From the NCBI GenBank assembly GCA_019671135.1, contig JAHRHY010000001.1, positions 2,852,001 through 2,916,000 on the forward strand: DNA of 64,000 bases. The letters run 5' to 3'. The position numbers and the translations under genes were made by a program. This document shows, one piece after another, positions 22,379-32,556 of this stretch. Within the stretch, counting starts at the first letter, position 1, and every line of letters begins with the position of its first letter. The notes below the pieces were generated by a model. It searched no databases and was not told where the DNA came from. It was given only the letters and a program-made list of their open reading frames with translations. Origin of the DNA: Linnemannia hyalina (Eukaryota; Mortierellomycota; Mortierellomycetes; Mortierellales; Mortierellaceae).

Positions 22379-25300
22379 ATGTCCGACAGCCAGGACTCTT
22401 CCAGTCTCTCGATGGACTTGATATTAGCAAGAGCCGCTGCAGCTTTTAAGGATGCCGACTTTTTCGAGACGAGTGTTCTCTTCTGGTCTGCTCTCTTGGA
22501 CACGACCCTCTTGAGTACTGAGACACCCGACTCACTGATGGCCCTGGTCAACGGTCTCGATCTGGAACAAGAGCTTGGACTCGACGTGCAGGCAGAGGAA
22601 CCAATTGACCTCGTGTTCCCATTGTTAACCACTACTGGCAACGACGACGAAAACCTGAACCTGCAGGAGAGGATTACCATCAGCGAGGACACGATTACCC
22701 CGCTCCAGACCTATGTCCTGACCGCCCTCTGCTATCTCTCACGCCACATCAACATCCGGCTCGACCTCCTCCCCTCTGGCCAAGATACCCTTACTTCTCT
22801 CGGACCCCCTCAACGGTTATACGGATCTCTAGGATGGGATCAGAAGTACCTTTACCATCAATTCCTCGCCATCGTCTTTGCTACACTCTCTTCCCTTATG
22901 ACCTCTCGACGTGCTGCAGTTGGTTATGAGATTCAGGAACAAGAACTTTTGGTTCAGCAGTCGACACTTTTGGGCAACCAGGCCACCTCTACCTGGCAAA
23001 CAATGTTGCCTCAAAAGCGAGCGCCCCACAGTATGCCTCGGTTCTTTTCCTTCTTGGACCCAAGTTCTTCAACCGTCGCAGGATGCTCGATTCCCAGGAA
23101 CGAGTTGGACATCGATGCATTGGAGCAGGCAGGGTTCAGGCTCGTCATCACGTTAATCAGAGAGTCGCCTCTTTCCCCCAGCTGGTTTCGTCGCGAGGAC
23201 CGGACGCCGAAGCGGATCCAGAATGCCTTTGTACCAATAGAGAACCGAAAGGCGCCAGCATTCCCAGAAGTGTTCGAGGTCCTGATGGGGTGGTGTCTCC
23301 GCGCAGGAGATGTGGCAGCGATGGAGGGTCAACGTGCCTACGACAACGATAACGACTCGAATGATGCAGACAGCGAGGATCATGGCGAGAGATCTATTAC
23401 TGGACTGGCATCTCCTCCACATCGGCGGGCAACTCTGATTCACTGTGGAGGCGGCAAGGGTCGAGCGGGGATTGTATTGGCAGCTCATCTCATCCGATTT
23501 GGGCTCATTGGTCATGAGACACGGGGATATTGTGCAGCTTGCCTTCGGGAAATCAACGTCCACCGCTTCGACCTAGACCTGTTCAAGAAGGGTCATAGTG
23601 ATCCAACTACCGTTGCCTCAACACTTCCAACACCATGCCACTCTATTTCTGACGACCACGAGGACGAACTCAATGGCGGCGATGAGGACGATCATTCAGA
23701 GAATACTCGCTTTGAGCGCGTGGACGGCGGTGTCTTCCGAGTGGTCAAGCGCGCCGATTGTTTGAATCGGTACGAGCCCATGATGACAGCCAAGGACGCG
23801 ATTGCACATCTCCGGGAGATTCGACCGGGCAGCATTGAGAGTGTCGAGCAGGAGAAGGCTCTGAAGGCTTACGGCGACATGCTTTGGAAGCGATCATCAT
23901 CGAAGGCGGCCCAGTCCAAGGCACGCGCCAGCGCACCAGCAACAATGGCCGAATTCACCCACACCACATCATCGAGCACAACAGCATCTTCCATGGACGG
24001 ATCTGAACGGCTCAAGTCCCACAAGAAGGAAAAGAAGAAGGACTCAACCTCAAAGTCACACCAACACAATCCACCACCGCCACCACCACCAACTGAGGGG
24101 GAGGAAGGCGATGACTTTTCCGACGACGACTTTGGTGGTAAGGGAAGAAAGGCTGGCAAGAAGGGCAAGAAGGGATCGCGCAAGTTGCCACAGGAGGAAC
24201 CACAGACATTCACCCCACCGCCGGCGGACAAGATTATCAAGATTCCCGGATCACATCACCATCAGCACCACTTGGTCGTTCAGCATAACATCCGAGCCCG
24301 ACAACTCCAGCGCGGTCAAAAGTCCAAGAAGAACAAGGGTGGAAACGGAAAGCAGCCGAGGGAGCGGCCGTCATATCAAGTTTCTGGGTCGCCACTCGTC
24401 TCTGCTCCCAAACTCATCATCTTGGCGGGATTACCTGGCAGTGGCAAGAGTCACCTTGTCACAACGCTGTTGCAGGAGTTCCCGGAGCATTTTGTCCGTA
24501 TCTCGCAGGATGAACTTGGATCTCGCGCCGTTTGTGAGAGACTCTTGGCTCAAAGTATGAGACACCAGCAGCAGTCACTTGCCGTTCGTGGACCCAAGAA
24601 GGCCCTTCCCATGACGATCTTTGTCGACCGATGTAACCCTACGATGGCCGAGCGGAAGGAATGGTACGAGGTCGCCTTCCAGCCGGATGATGTCGCGATG
24701 GTTTGGTTCTCTCAGGGAGTCGATGCCTGTATTGCCCGAGTGGACTCGAGAGAGGGGCATCCAACACTCGCCCAGGGTATGGGATCCAAGGTTGTCAGGG
24801 ACTTTGCAAAGTCGTTCGAGTTTCCCAACCTCGGCAAGGAAGGGAGCTGGTGCAAGACTCTGATCGAGATTGGTGACGACGAGGGCAGCGATCAGCTGTC
24901 GGCTGTCTTGGAGGGGTTCGCCAAGGAGATTCAAGGATCGAGTGCCAGGTCAACACCAGCAGGAGAGCATACACCTATCAAGGCTAGGCCGGCGTTTATC
25001 CCTGCGAGGGTCCTGCAGCGAAAGACCAATGGCGGTAAGAGTGCAGGAGGCGACTTCAACTCGGGATCGTCTTCTCCCGTCTCCAAGTTGCCCGCTTCTA
25101 AAGGCATGGCTATTGTTGAGGAAGGTGAGGAGGAAGAAGATGAGGAGGATGAGAGCGAGGATGAGGATGAGGAGCACAGCCAGGATGATGAGGACGAAGA
25201 GGACACAGATGACGACACGGAGTCTGGAGATGATGCCAGCAACGGAGCCAGCAGGAACGCAGACAAGGCTGGTACTATTGAAAAGTCCGATCCGAGAGCC

Positions 25301-26650
25301 GAGCCAGAACCAACTCCAGCATCGACAGTCTCCATCACCAAGGCGCTCCAGTTTGCCTCTCTGACAGGATATCGACCAGTCGTCAAGAAGCCTGCCAAGG
25401 GAAGCTGGAATGGCACCGTCGGCTCCACCTCTGCCGGCGATGACGCAGACAAATTGCCGACAACCGACCCAGGATCTCCCAAGGGAGTGTCATTCGCCAC
25501 ACCTCTTTCGTCTTTTGACCGGCCATTACAAAAGTTCCCAAGGACGCCTCACTTATTCGACCCCTTGACGATCCAACAGAGCTGGAATCAAGGAACTGAC
25601 CGGCTCTTGACAACAACGGCCCCAGCGTTGCAGGACTCTGAATCGACTACAGGACGGAGCGCGGCTATCAGTCGATCCGATTTGCTGCTGCCACCCTCCG
25701 CCCTTCACCAGGTCTTTGCACCCAAGCCACATCAGGTCTTGACGGTTGAGGAGAAGATGGACGGCGCCAACATTGGGTTCAGTGTCCTGCATTTCAAGAC
25801 CATGAACGGGTTCGCGGGCATCTCGGAATCGGGACCACCACCCAAGATCCGTATCCAGAATAGGAACCACTTTGTGCACCCGGATGATCATTGGCAGTTC
25901 AAGAAGCTGGGCGGTTGGTTAGAGAAGCATCGGGAGGAAATCCTCTATCTCTGTGAGGGCCGCTGGCGGTACGACGACTCGAAGCCAGGATCGCCCGATA
26001 ATGGCGCAACGAACGGCGACGCAGATGATGATGATGATGATGACGATGATGGCGATGAGACCAAGAGCGCTGTTACAGAGGATGAAGGCGACCAGGACTG
26101 GGAGGATGAGGAAGAGGACGACGATGACCAGAACGAATATGTTGACGAGAACAAGGTCCTCCAGGATGGTATGGCGCCCTATGTCCTCTATGGCGAGTGG
26201 TTGTACGCGAAACACTCTGTCCAGTACACGGGACTTCAGTCGTGGTTCATCCCCTTTGACCTGTTTGATGTCAAAACCGGCACATTTGTCTCGAGGGCTG
26301 TCTTCCGCAGAGCGATCGGCAAGACCCACCTGGTGGCGAATCCAATGGTTGAAGTCCCTGAGGGTATCTATGGTGATGTGGACAAGACTCTTACGTGGAC
26401 TTTGGAGAAGCTGCACAGTAGGTCGTCGTTGATGCGCGGATCTGAGGAGGTGGGTAAGGAAGGAGAAGCAGACGCCAGGAAGGATCGGGTCGAAGGATTA
26501 TATTTCAGGATTGACCAAGGCGATCGGTTGTTGATGCGGTCTAAAGTCGTCCGGCCTGACTTTATTGCAGGCGAGGAGCGGTGGGGCACAAAAGAGCAGG
26601 TCGCCAACCAGATGGGTATCCCTTCATATTCCGAGTACGATGACCAGTAG
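22379..26650 (+). CDS. Trifunctional phosphatase (Cys-based) - polynucleotide kinase - RNA ligase protein
   Basis: One uninterrupted frame of 1423 residues holds three enzymatic domains. About 230-400: a dual-specificity phosphatase-like domain with P-loop HCGGGKGRAG (Cys356, Arg362). About 675-850: a P-loop kinase with GLPGSGKS (Lys690), DRCNPTMAERKEW and a lid REGHPTL, resembling polynucleotide kinases. About 1095-1423: a covalent nucleotidyltransferase with ligase motif I EKMDGANIG (Lys1126), motif III-like YGEWLYAKHSVQY, IIIa FDLFD, IV EGLYFRID and V SKVVRPDF, i.e. an RNA-ligase-family module. Linkers are Lys-rich (near 560-640) and highly acidic (near 920-965 and 1215-1255). The likely role is RNA end healing and sealing. 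Fungal tRNA ligase Trl1 is a different protein with order ligase-kinase-cyclic phosphodiesterase. The phosphatase general acid is not evident (PIENRKAP where a D is usual), so its substrate is open. Confidence 0.85.
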   Translation: MSDSQDSSSLSMDLILARAAAAFKDADFFETSVLFWSALLDTTLLSTETPDSLMALVNGLDLEQELGLDVQAEEPIDLVFPLLTTTGNDDENLNLQERITISEDTITPLQTYVLTALCYLSRHINIRLDLLPSGQDTLTSLGPPQRLYGSLGWDQKYLYHQFLAIVFATLSSLMTSRRAAVGYEIQEQELLVQQSTLLGNQATSTWQTMLPQKRAPHSMPRFFSFLDPSSSTVAGCSIPRNELDIDALEQAGFRLVITLIRESPLSPSWFRREDRTPKRIQNAFVPIENRKAPAFPEVFEVLMGWCLRAGDVAAMEGQRAYDNDNDSNDADSEDHGERSITGLASPPHRRATLIHCGGGKGRAGIVLAAHLIRFGLIGHETRGYCAACLREINVHRFDLDLFKKGHSDPTTVASTLPTPCHSISDDHEDELNGGDEDDHSENTRFERVDGGVFRVVKRADCLNRYEPMMTAKDAIAHLREIRPGSIESVEQEKALKAYGDMLWKRSSSKAAQSKARASAPATMAEFTHTTSSSTTASSMDGSERLKSHKKEKKKDSTSKSHQHNPPPPPPPTEGEEGDDFSDDDFGGKGRKAGKKGKKGSRKLPQEEPQTFTPPPADKIIKIPGSHHHQHHLVVQHNIRARQLQRGQKSKKNKGGNGKQPRERPSYQVSGSPLVSAPKLIILAGLPGSGKSHLVTTLLQEFPEHFVRISQDELGSRAVCERLLAQSMRHQQQSLAVRGPKKALPMTIFVDRCNPTMAERKEWYEVAFQPDDVAMVWFSQGVDACIARVDSREGHPTLAQGMGSKVVRDFAKSFEFPNLGKEGSWCKTLIEIGDDEGSDQLSAVLEGFAKEIQGSSARSTPAGEHTPIKARPAFIPARVLQRKTNGGKSAGGDFNSGSSSPVSKLPASKGMAIVEEGEEEEDEEDESEDEDEEHSQDDEDEEDTDDDTESGDDASNGASRNADKAGTIEKSDPRAEPEPTPASTVSITKALQFASLTGYRPVVKKPAKGSWNGTVGSTSAGDDADKLPTTDPGSPKGVSFATPLSSFDRPLQKFPRTPHLFDPLTIQQSWNQGTDRLLTTTAPALQDSESTTGRSAAISRSDLLLPPSALHQVFAPKPHQVLTVEEKMDGANIGFSVLHFKTMNGFAGISESGPPPKIRIQNRNHFVHPDDHWQFKKLGGWLEKHREEILYLCEGRWRYDDSKPGSPDNGATNGDADDDDDDDDDGDETKSAVTEDEGDQDWEDEEEDDDDQNEYVDENKVLQDGMAPYVLYGEWLYAKHSVQYTGLQSWFIPFDLFDVKTGTFVSRAVFRRAIGKTHLVANPMVEVPEGIYGDVDKTLTWTLEKLHSRSSLMRGSEEVGKEGEADARKDRVEGLYFRIDQGDRLLMRSKVVRPDFIAGEERWGTKEQVANQMGIPSYSEYDDQ

Positions 26651-26804
26651 CTAAAAGTTATATTACATTTCATTTTTTTTTTTTTTCAAAAGTGTATATT
26701 TATTTACAAGAAATGCATTGACAATGAGATGGCAAAAAGCAGAAAGAAAAAAAAAAACCTCTCTCTGCCGCCCATATTTTTTCTGTCCTGATGATTATTA
26801 TTTT

Positions 26805-29800
26805 TTAAACATCGTTGGATTTGTCGGTGGAACCATACTTCTGCCACAAGTCTTCGGCCGAGTTACCGTGGCCCTTACGGTTGTTGCCCTTGCGAACGTT
26901 GTCAAAGAACCTGTTCTGGTTCTGGATGGAGCGGGTGATGCCCTGGAAACGCATCTTGGGGGCGCTCATCAGGGGCTGGTGCTCCTCGCTCTTGTGGGAG
27001 AGGACCGATTCAGGGATCAAGTAAGAGGGCAAGAGACGCAAGAAAAGACCAACGGGGAGGGAGAGCGAACCGATCAAGAGGGTAATCAACCACTGGTGAC
27101 CGGACAAGGGAACGGTCTTGAAAGCCTGGCCACCGAAGGTGACAATGACGTACTGGCCAGCAATAACGATGACCTGGACGAGGAGGAAGATCTTGTTGTT
27201 GTGGAGGTTCTTGAAGATGTTGAAGGAGTCGTCGATGCGGCGGCAGTTGAGCTCGTTGAAGACCTGGAGGAAGACGAAGGTGTTGAAGATCATGGTGCGG
27301 AGGACCTTGAGGTTGTGGGGGGAGACGTAGACGTTGCCATCCTCGTCGATCGACTGGAGGTGGAAGAGCTGGGCACCATAGTGGAGGAGGGACAGGTTGA
27401 GGACGATCTGGAAGATGGCCTGGCCGATGATCATCTTCCACATGTTGAAGTTGATCAGGGGTGCGCTCTTGTCGGTGGGCTGACGCTTGAGGACATCGGG
27501 GCTTGGGGGCTCGGTAGCGAGGGCGAGGGCGGCGAGGGTATCCATGATCAAGTTGACCCAGAGAAGCTGGACAGCAGAGAGGACAGACTGGTTGTCTTTA
27601 GAGGCGACGGCAGAGATGAAGGACAAGGTGACGGCGGTGATGTTGACGGTGAGCTGGAACTGCAAGAACTTGCGGACAGAGTCGTTGACGGCACGGCCCC
27701 ACATAAGGGCCTTGAGGATCGAAGAGAAGTTATCGTCCATGAGAACAATGGCCGAAGCCTCCTTAGCGACCTCAGTACCGGTGATACCCATCGAGAATCC
27801 AACATCGGCCATCTTGAGAGCAGGACCGTCGTTGGTACCATCGCCAGTGACAGCAATGACCTCTCCGAGCTCCTGAAGGCGGCGAACAACAATGGTCTTG
27901 TCAGTGGGGCTGGAACGGGCGAGAACCTGGAGACGCTTGACAGCCTCGGTCTGATCCTCCTTGGAAAGGGCTCTGAACTCAGGGCCGGTCATGGCAAGAC
28001 CGCCCTTCATGAGAATACCTGCGTTCTTGGCAATGGCCTTGGCAGTCTGGAGGTTGTCACCGGTGATCATGCGGACGGTAACACCGGCCTCAGCAAAGGA
28101 TGCAACAGACTCGACAACTCCGGGGCGGAGGGGATCCTGGATACCGACGACTCCGAAACAGGTGAGCTTGACGCTGGGGGCCTCGTCGTCCTTGAACTTC
28201 TTGAACTCGCTCTCGGAGACATCACGGTAGGAGAGGCAGATGGTACGGAGGGCCTTGTCGGCATAGGAGCTGATGATCTGTTCAAACTTGGCGCGGGCAG
28301 GGCCATCGAGGGTCTTGACCTGGCCTTCGGCATCAACATAGTGGGAACAGGCACGGAGGACGATTTCAGAGGCACCCTTGACATGGAGACGGTACTTCTC
28401 TTCGCCGTTGGGGGTAGCGACAACGCAGGACATGGTCTTCTTGGCGGAGGAGAAAGGGTACACCTTGACAACGTTGCTATCGCCACGGATGTTGCTGTAC
28501 GAAGCACCGAGGAACTTGATGAAACCCAAAAGAGCCGACTCGGTCTTGGAGCCGATAAAAGTCAAGTTGCCCTTCTCGTCCTTGTCCTCGAATGCTGACG
28601 AATTGAGAGCAATGCCCTCGAAGATGGCCTGGGCAATCTCGGGCTTGACCTCGGTCTTCCACTTCTTGGCATCTTCCATGCGGGTGAAGGATTGCAACGA
28701 AAGAGTTCCCTCGACGATGGTCATCTTGTTCTGGGTCAATGTTCCGGTCTTGTCAGAGCAGACAGTCGTAGCGTTACCCATGGTCTCGCAGGCAGAGAGG
28801 ACACGGACCAAGTTGTTATCGCGCAACATCTGGGTGGTAGCATAGGCAAGGGCAAGAGTCACAGCCATAGGGAGACCCTCAGGGACGGCGACGACAACAA
28901 TGGTAATGGCCTGAATGACAATCTTGACCATATCCGAGAAGATGACGTTGCCTGGAGGGAGGTCCTCGTTCGACAAGGCGCTCTGGACAAAGTACTTGAC
29001 GACCAAGGTGATCAACATGGCAATAGCAGCAGCCATACCAAGCTTGGCAATCGACTCGGCAAGAAGGTCGAGCTTGACCTGAAGAGGGGTCTCATCGGGG
29101 GTAGCCTCACGCATGGCCATCATGGTCTTTCCAAAGAACGAGTTGGGTCCAACAGCAGTAACGAGCATCTTGCCGGAACCGTCGAGGACCTTGGAGCCCG
29201 AGATGACATAGCAGTCGTCCTCGGGGTTTTTCTTCAACGCATCCGATTCACCGGTGGCCGAAGACTCGTCACAAGTAATACCATGGCTGACGAGGATGAC
29301 ACCGTCGACAGCAAGAAGATCACCGGGCTCCATGAGCATAATGTCTCCGACCTGAATATCCTTGACATTGATCTCTTGCTCGCGACCGTCACGGAGGAGC
29401 TTGACAGAGCGGTCGTCCTTCTTGGCGTTCAGCTTGCGGAACTGGCGCTCCTTCTGGTAATCGTTAATGGCATTGGTGAAGACAACGGCGGCGACGGCGG
29501 CCAAGATGGCGGTACCCTCGATCCAGCCGACACGGGGCTCATCGGGGTCGTGGTGAGGACCATAATCCTCGTAGACACTGACACCCAACGACACAAAGGC
29601 GGCGACGGACAACAGAACTATTCAATGTTCAACCAACGGGAGAGGAAGGTAGATTAGTGTTTGAGCTGGCGTGGAAAAGAGAGATCGATTACCGTTGGAA
29701 TGACACGACGGTAAAGAGAACAAAGAGGCGATGTTGCGATGCGATGCGACGGCGAGTATTCATGACACACGCACACACGCACACACACACACACAAATAA

Positions 29801-31400
29801 AATGAGCAAAAAGATTACTCAATGCGATGACAATATTAAAAAAAACTTACTGAGGGTGCGGTCATTGTAAGCGCGCTTGACAAGGTCAAAGAAACTCGCA
29901 CACTTGGCGGTGGGCAGAATCTAAGGAAGGTTCCATTGAAGGGAAGAAAAATAAGGGTACATATACGTCAGGAATAGATGCAGGAGGGCACGGGTGTAAT
30001 AACCGCATTGAGAGGGGGACTGGACGCTACAGCACACCACCGATTGGGCTAGCGGGGTTTTGCTTCAATTAAAAATAATACATCTCCCGCTGGTATAGCA
30101 TTGCCTTTCCCCTTTCTAGTCTCTTATCCAATACCCCCGAAAAGGAGGATGGGAGTCCAAAAGACCAAAGCGGCAAAGGGTAAGTGAGTGCATGAACCCA
30201 ACAAACGCGACCTTTTTTCTTTTTTTTTTCTCTTTGACATTTCCTCACTCGTAACACATGCCTATCAAAAGGGAACGAACAAGGGGAAGGAACGAGGGCA
30301 CGATGTTGTATTTTTCCACTTTCGGGTGAACGAACAATGTCCTTTGAAGAGATACTAGGAGACTAGGGGGCGGATGAACTGATGTTATTGTTGTCGTTCA
30401 TGCAACACCCCCCAAGGACTCCTCCTCATTTTCATTAATTTTCTTCGCAGGCTGTCATGAAGGAAAAAACATTTTCTTCGCAGGCTGTCATGAAAGAAAA
30501 AAGAAAAAAAAGAGTTCAAGACATCAAAATCGCCACCTTACTCTTTTCGACAGCGAGTAAAGGGAACCCTCCTCCCACTTCTCCATCCCAAATCAATGCA
30601 ATGGTCGCCTTCTTTGGCGCATTGAGCCATCGATTGAATTCGTCTTCCTCTTGCAAATGAGAATTTTACCCGCCGAAACAAAACAAACCGGGTGCTCTCA
30701 CTTTTTTACTTTCTTTTTGAGCTGAACAGTTTTTGTCAACTGCCGTCATCGCTTTGTAGCTCCTGCTATCGTCTTCTACTTCGTTGCCCTCTTTCTCATT
30801 TCATAATCATCTTTTGTAGAAAAGGGCTAACCGAAAGAGAACTAATTGAATGAAGGAAGGCGCAAAGAGTCCCAATACCACTGCCCTGTCCCACAGCCAG
30901 CCAGGTACACCCGATAGCATAATCATCATCAATTGGATTCACTCATATTCATGCAAATTCAATCCGCCCTTGTTCATTGAAAATGAAAAAAATGAAAAAA
31001 TGGAAAATGAAAATGAAAATGAAAATGAAAACCCAGGCGTTCCCCTTCTCGTCACACCCGCACCCCCTTTTTCCCAAAGACGACAAAACAAAAGAAAAGG
31101 CAGCAACCGTCAACTTACATTGCGTCCAAAAGCCTTGGAGCGTGCAGAAAACTTTCCGTCCGAGTCCTTGCCGATAGAGTGCGATCTAGCCTCATCCGAG
31201 CTGAGTCCGACCTTGGGGTCGACCTTGAGGCCCTGGAGGATCTTGTCAATACCGCCCATCTGTTGAGGGGTCGTGGGGTTGGTGGGATCCGTCAAGGGAG
31301 CGAGATCCTCGACGGTGTAGGCAAAACCGCCATCCTCGTGGTCGGAAGAACCATGGTGATGGGAGCGGAGCAAAGGCTCACGCGCGTTGTCGTGAGGCAT
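26805..31400 (-). CDS. PMC1: P-type Ca2+-transporting ATPase, plasma-membrane/vacuolar (PMCA/Pmc1) type
   Basis: Three exons (31119-31400, 29851-29920, 26805-29617) give 1054 residues. The pump moves Ca2+ out of the cytosol using ATP. Seen in order: an N-terminal cytosolic part with GIDKILQGLKVDPKVGLS, the TGES actuator motif in SSATGESDALK, the phosphorylation site SDKTGTLTQNK (Asp406), nucleotide-site HVKGASE, the hinge TGDGTNDGPALKMADVGFSM, and C-terminal membrane helices with VNLIMDTLAALALATEPP. The usual hinge reads NDAPAL; here it is NDGPAL. No long calmodulin-binding tail is evident; the C-terminus is short and basic, as in yeast Pmc1. The first intron is about 1.2 kb, far longer than others here. 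The stop lies 154 nt from that of the convergent ligase gene. Confidence 0.93.
29765..29795. repeat. (AC)n microsatellite in Ca2+-ATPase intron 2
   Basis: An ACACAC run interrupted by two GC steps lies within the 230-nt intron between exons 2 and 3 of the Ca2+-ATPase gene. Confidence 0.85.
30438..30503. repeat. 33-nt direct tandem duplication in Ca2+-ATPase intron 1
   Basis: Two adjacent copies (30438-30470 and 30471-30503) of a unit beginning ATTTTCTTCGCAGGCTGTCA differ at only two or three bases. Each copy contains TTCTTCGCAG, which resembles a 3' splice site on the + strand, opposite to the host gene. It looks like a recent local duplication. Confidence 0.8.
30978..31031. repeat. GAAAAT-type microsatellite
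   Basis: A short array of GAAAAT/GAAAA units lies in intron 1 of the Ca2+-ATPase gene, about 90 nt from its 5' splice site. Confidence 0.8.
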
Positions 31401-32556
31401 TTGGGAGGGAAGAGTGGTCGTGTGCCTGTATGAGAGTAAGAGTTGAGAGGGATGTGGAGAAAGAGAGAGTGAAAGAGGAACGAGTGAATTTTTTTGTGGT
31501 GGTGGTGGTGGTGGATGGATACGTGTGCTCTCTCGTCTTGCTTCGGGCTGTTTGAGGCGAACAGGTGAAAGGAAAGGAGGAGTGTGAAGAAGAAGAAAAA
31601 GAAAAAAGAGAGAAAAGAGAGGAGGACTCGGTTTTCTGCTCTTCTATTTAAGCACCCGGGTTGGATGGGTTGCCAGTTTTACCCTAGTTCCCTTAGCATT
31701 TGTTTTCATCCAACAAAAGTTTTGGTCTGGACCACGAGCGAGCAAAACACCCCGCGGTAACCACACGCTTCATAAACAAATCAGAAAGAGTGCTTTGGTA
31801 AGGGAGAATATGATGGTGCGTTTCTGTGTGCTCCTGCCAAGGCCCTTGCTTTTTCGTAGGATGACATGGTGTTGCACAAAGCTGGAAACTGAGGAAAACG
31901 CAAACAAATGGATCTCGTCATCCATCGCTCACCTTCCATTCTCACCCACATATAACGTTATTGCGATAGCATCCAACAGTAAATAAACCATCAAGCAAGT
32001 AGTGTCGACCCACCCATCCTTGTTTTCGCTCTAAATGCGCTTGGCCTCTTGAAAAAAAGAAGTCAAGGAAGAGAAACAAATGGACGTATCCGCTTGTTCT
32101 CCTAGAAAATAAAAGGAGGGGTAGCATAATATTGAGATCTAGCCCCTCGTCAGTCCATCTGATAGTCAACGTCCATCCCACCCATGCTTCCCGCCTGTTC
32201 GATTCATACATGTTTGTGTGAGTAAGTGAGCGAGTAAACAGTTTGATGAGTATGCTGTGCATGCGGTTTGTCAATGTGACTGCTCATACTCATCGAACGG
32301 ACACGTTGGTGGAGGTCCACTATGCTCTCTCTTACAGGACAAGAGGACAAGAGGACAAGAGGACAAGAGGACAAGCACATCCTCTCTTTTACACAACGCC
32401 ATCATCTTCCTCTCCTTTTTCTTGTTCTTCACACCACCATCACACTTTACCCTCATACCAAGTCAGTCTGGCGACACACCCCTACCCCTCTCTCTCACTC
32501 ACTGCAACAGCAACGCAAACAGGACGCGTTAAAAGAAACCAAGGAGCAAAAGCACG
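31401..32556. promoter_or_regulatory. Divergent promoter region between Ca2+-ATPase and Coy1 genes
   Basis: About 1.15 kb between two start codons facing away from each other. Next to the ATPase it has a GGT/GTG run (31495-31515) and a TATA-like CTATTTAA (31644-31651), readable as TTAAATAG on the ATPase strand. The Coy1 side has an 8-nt minisatellite and a C/A-rich leader. No ORF here is supportable. Confidence 0.4.
32336..32375. repeat. Minisatellite, five perfect copies of AGGACAAG
   Basis: Five head-to-tail perfect 8-nt units lie about 180-220 nt upstream of the Coy1 start codon, in its promoter or 5' leader. Unit length is not a multiple of three, and there are no spacers, so this is neither coding nor CRISPR-like. 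Confidence 0.9.

Noticed and set aside
26718..28598. 626-codon + strand open frame
   Set aside because: It lies wholly antisense to the well-supported Ca2+-ATPase coding exon. The Val/Asp/Glu/Leu-rich composition is the mirror of its codon bias.
28692..29657. 321-codon + strand open frame
   Set aside because: Also antisense to the Ca2+-ATPase exon, with the same compositional signature and no recognisable domain.
32336..32375. CRISPR-like array
   Set aside because: Units are 8 nt and contiguous without spacers; this is a simple minisatellite in a eukaryotic genome.
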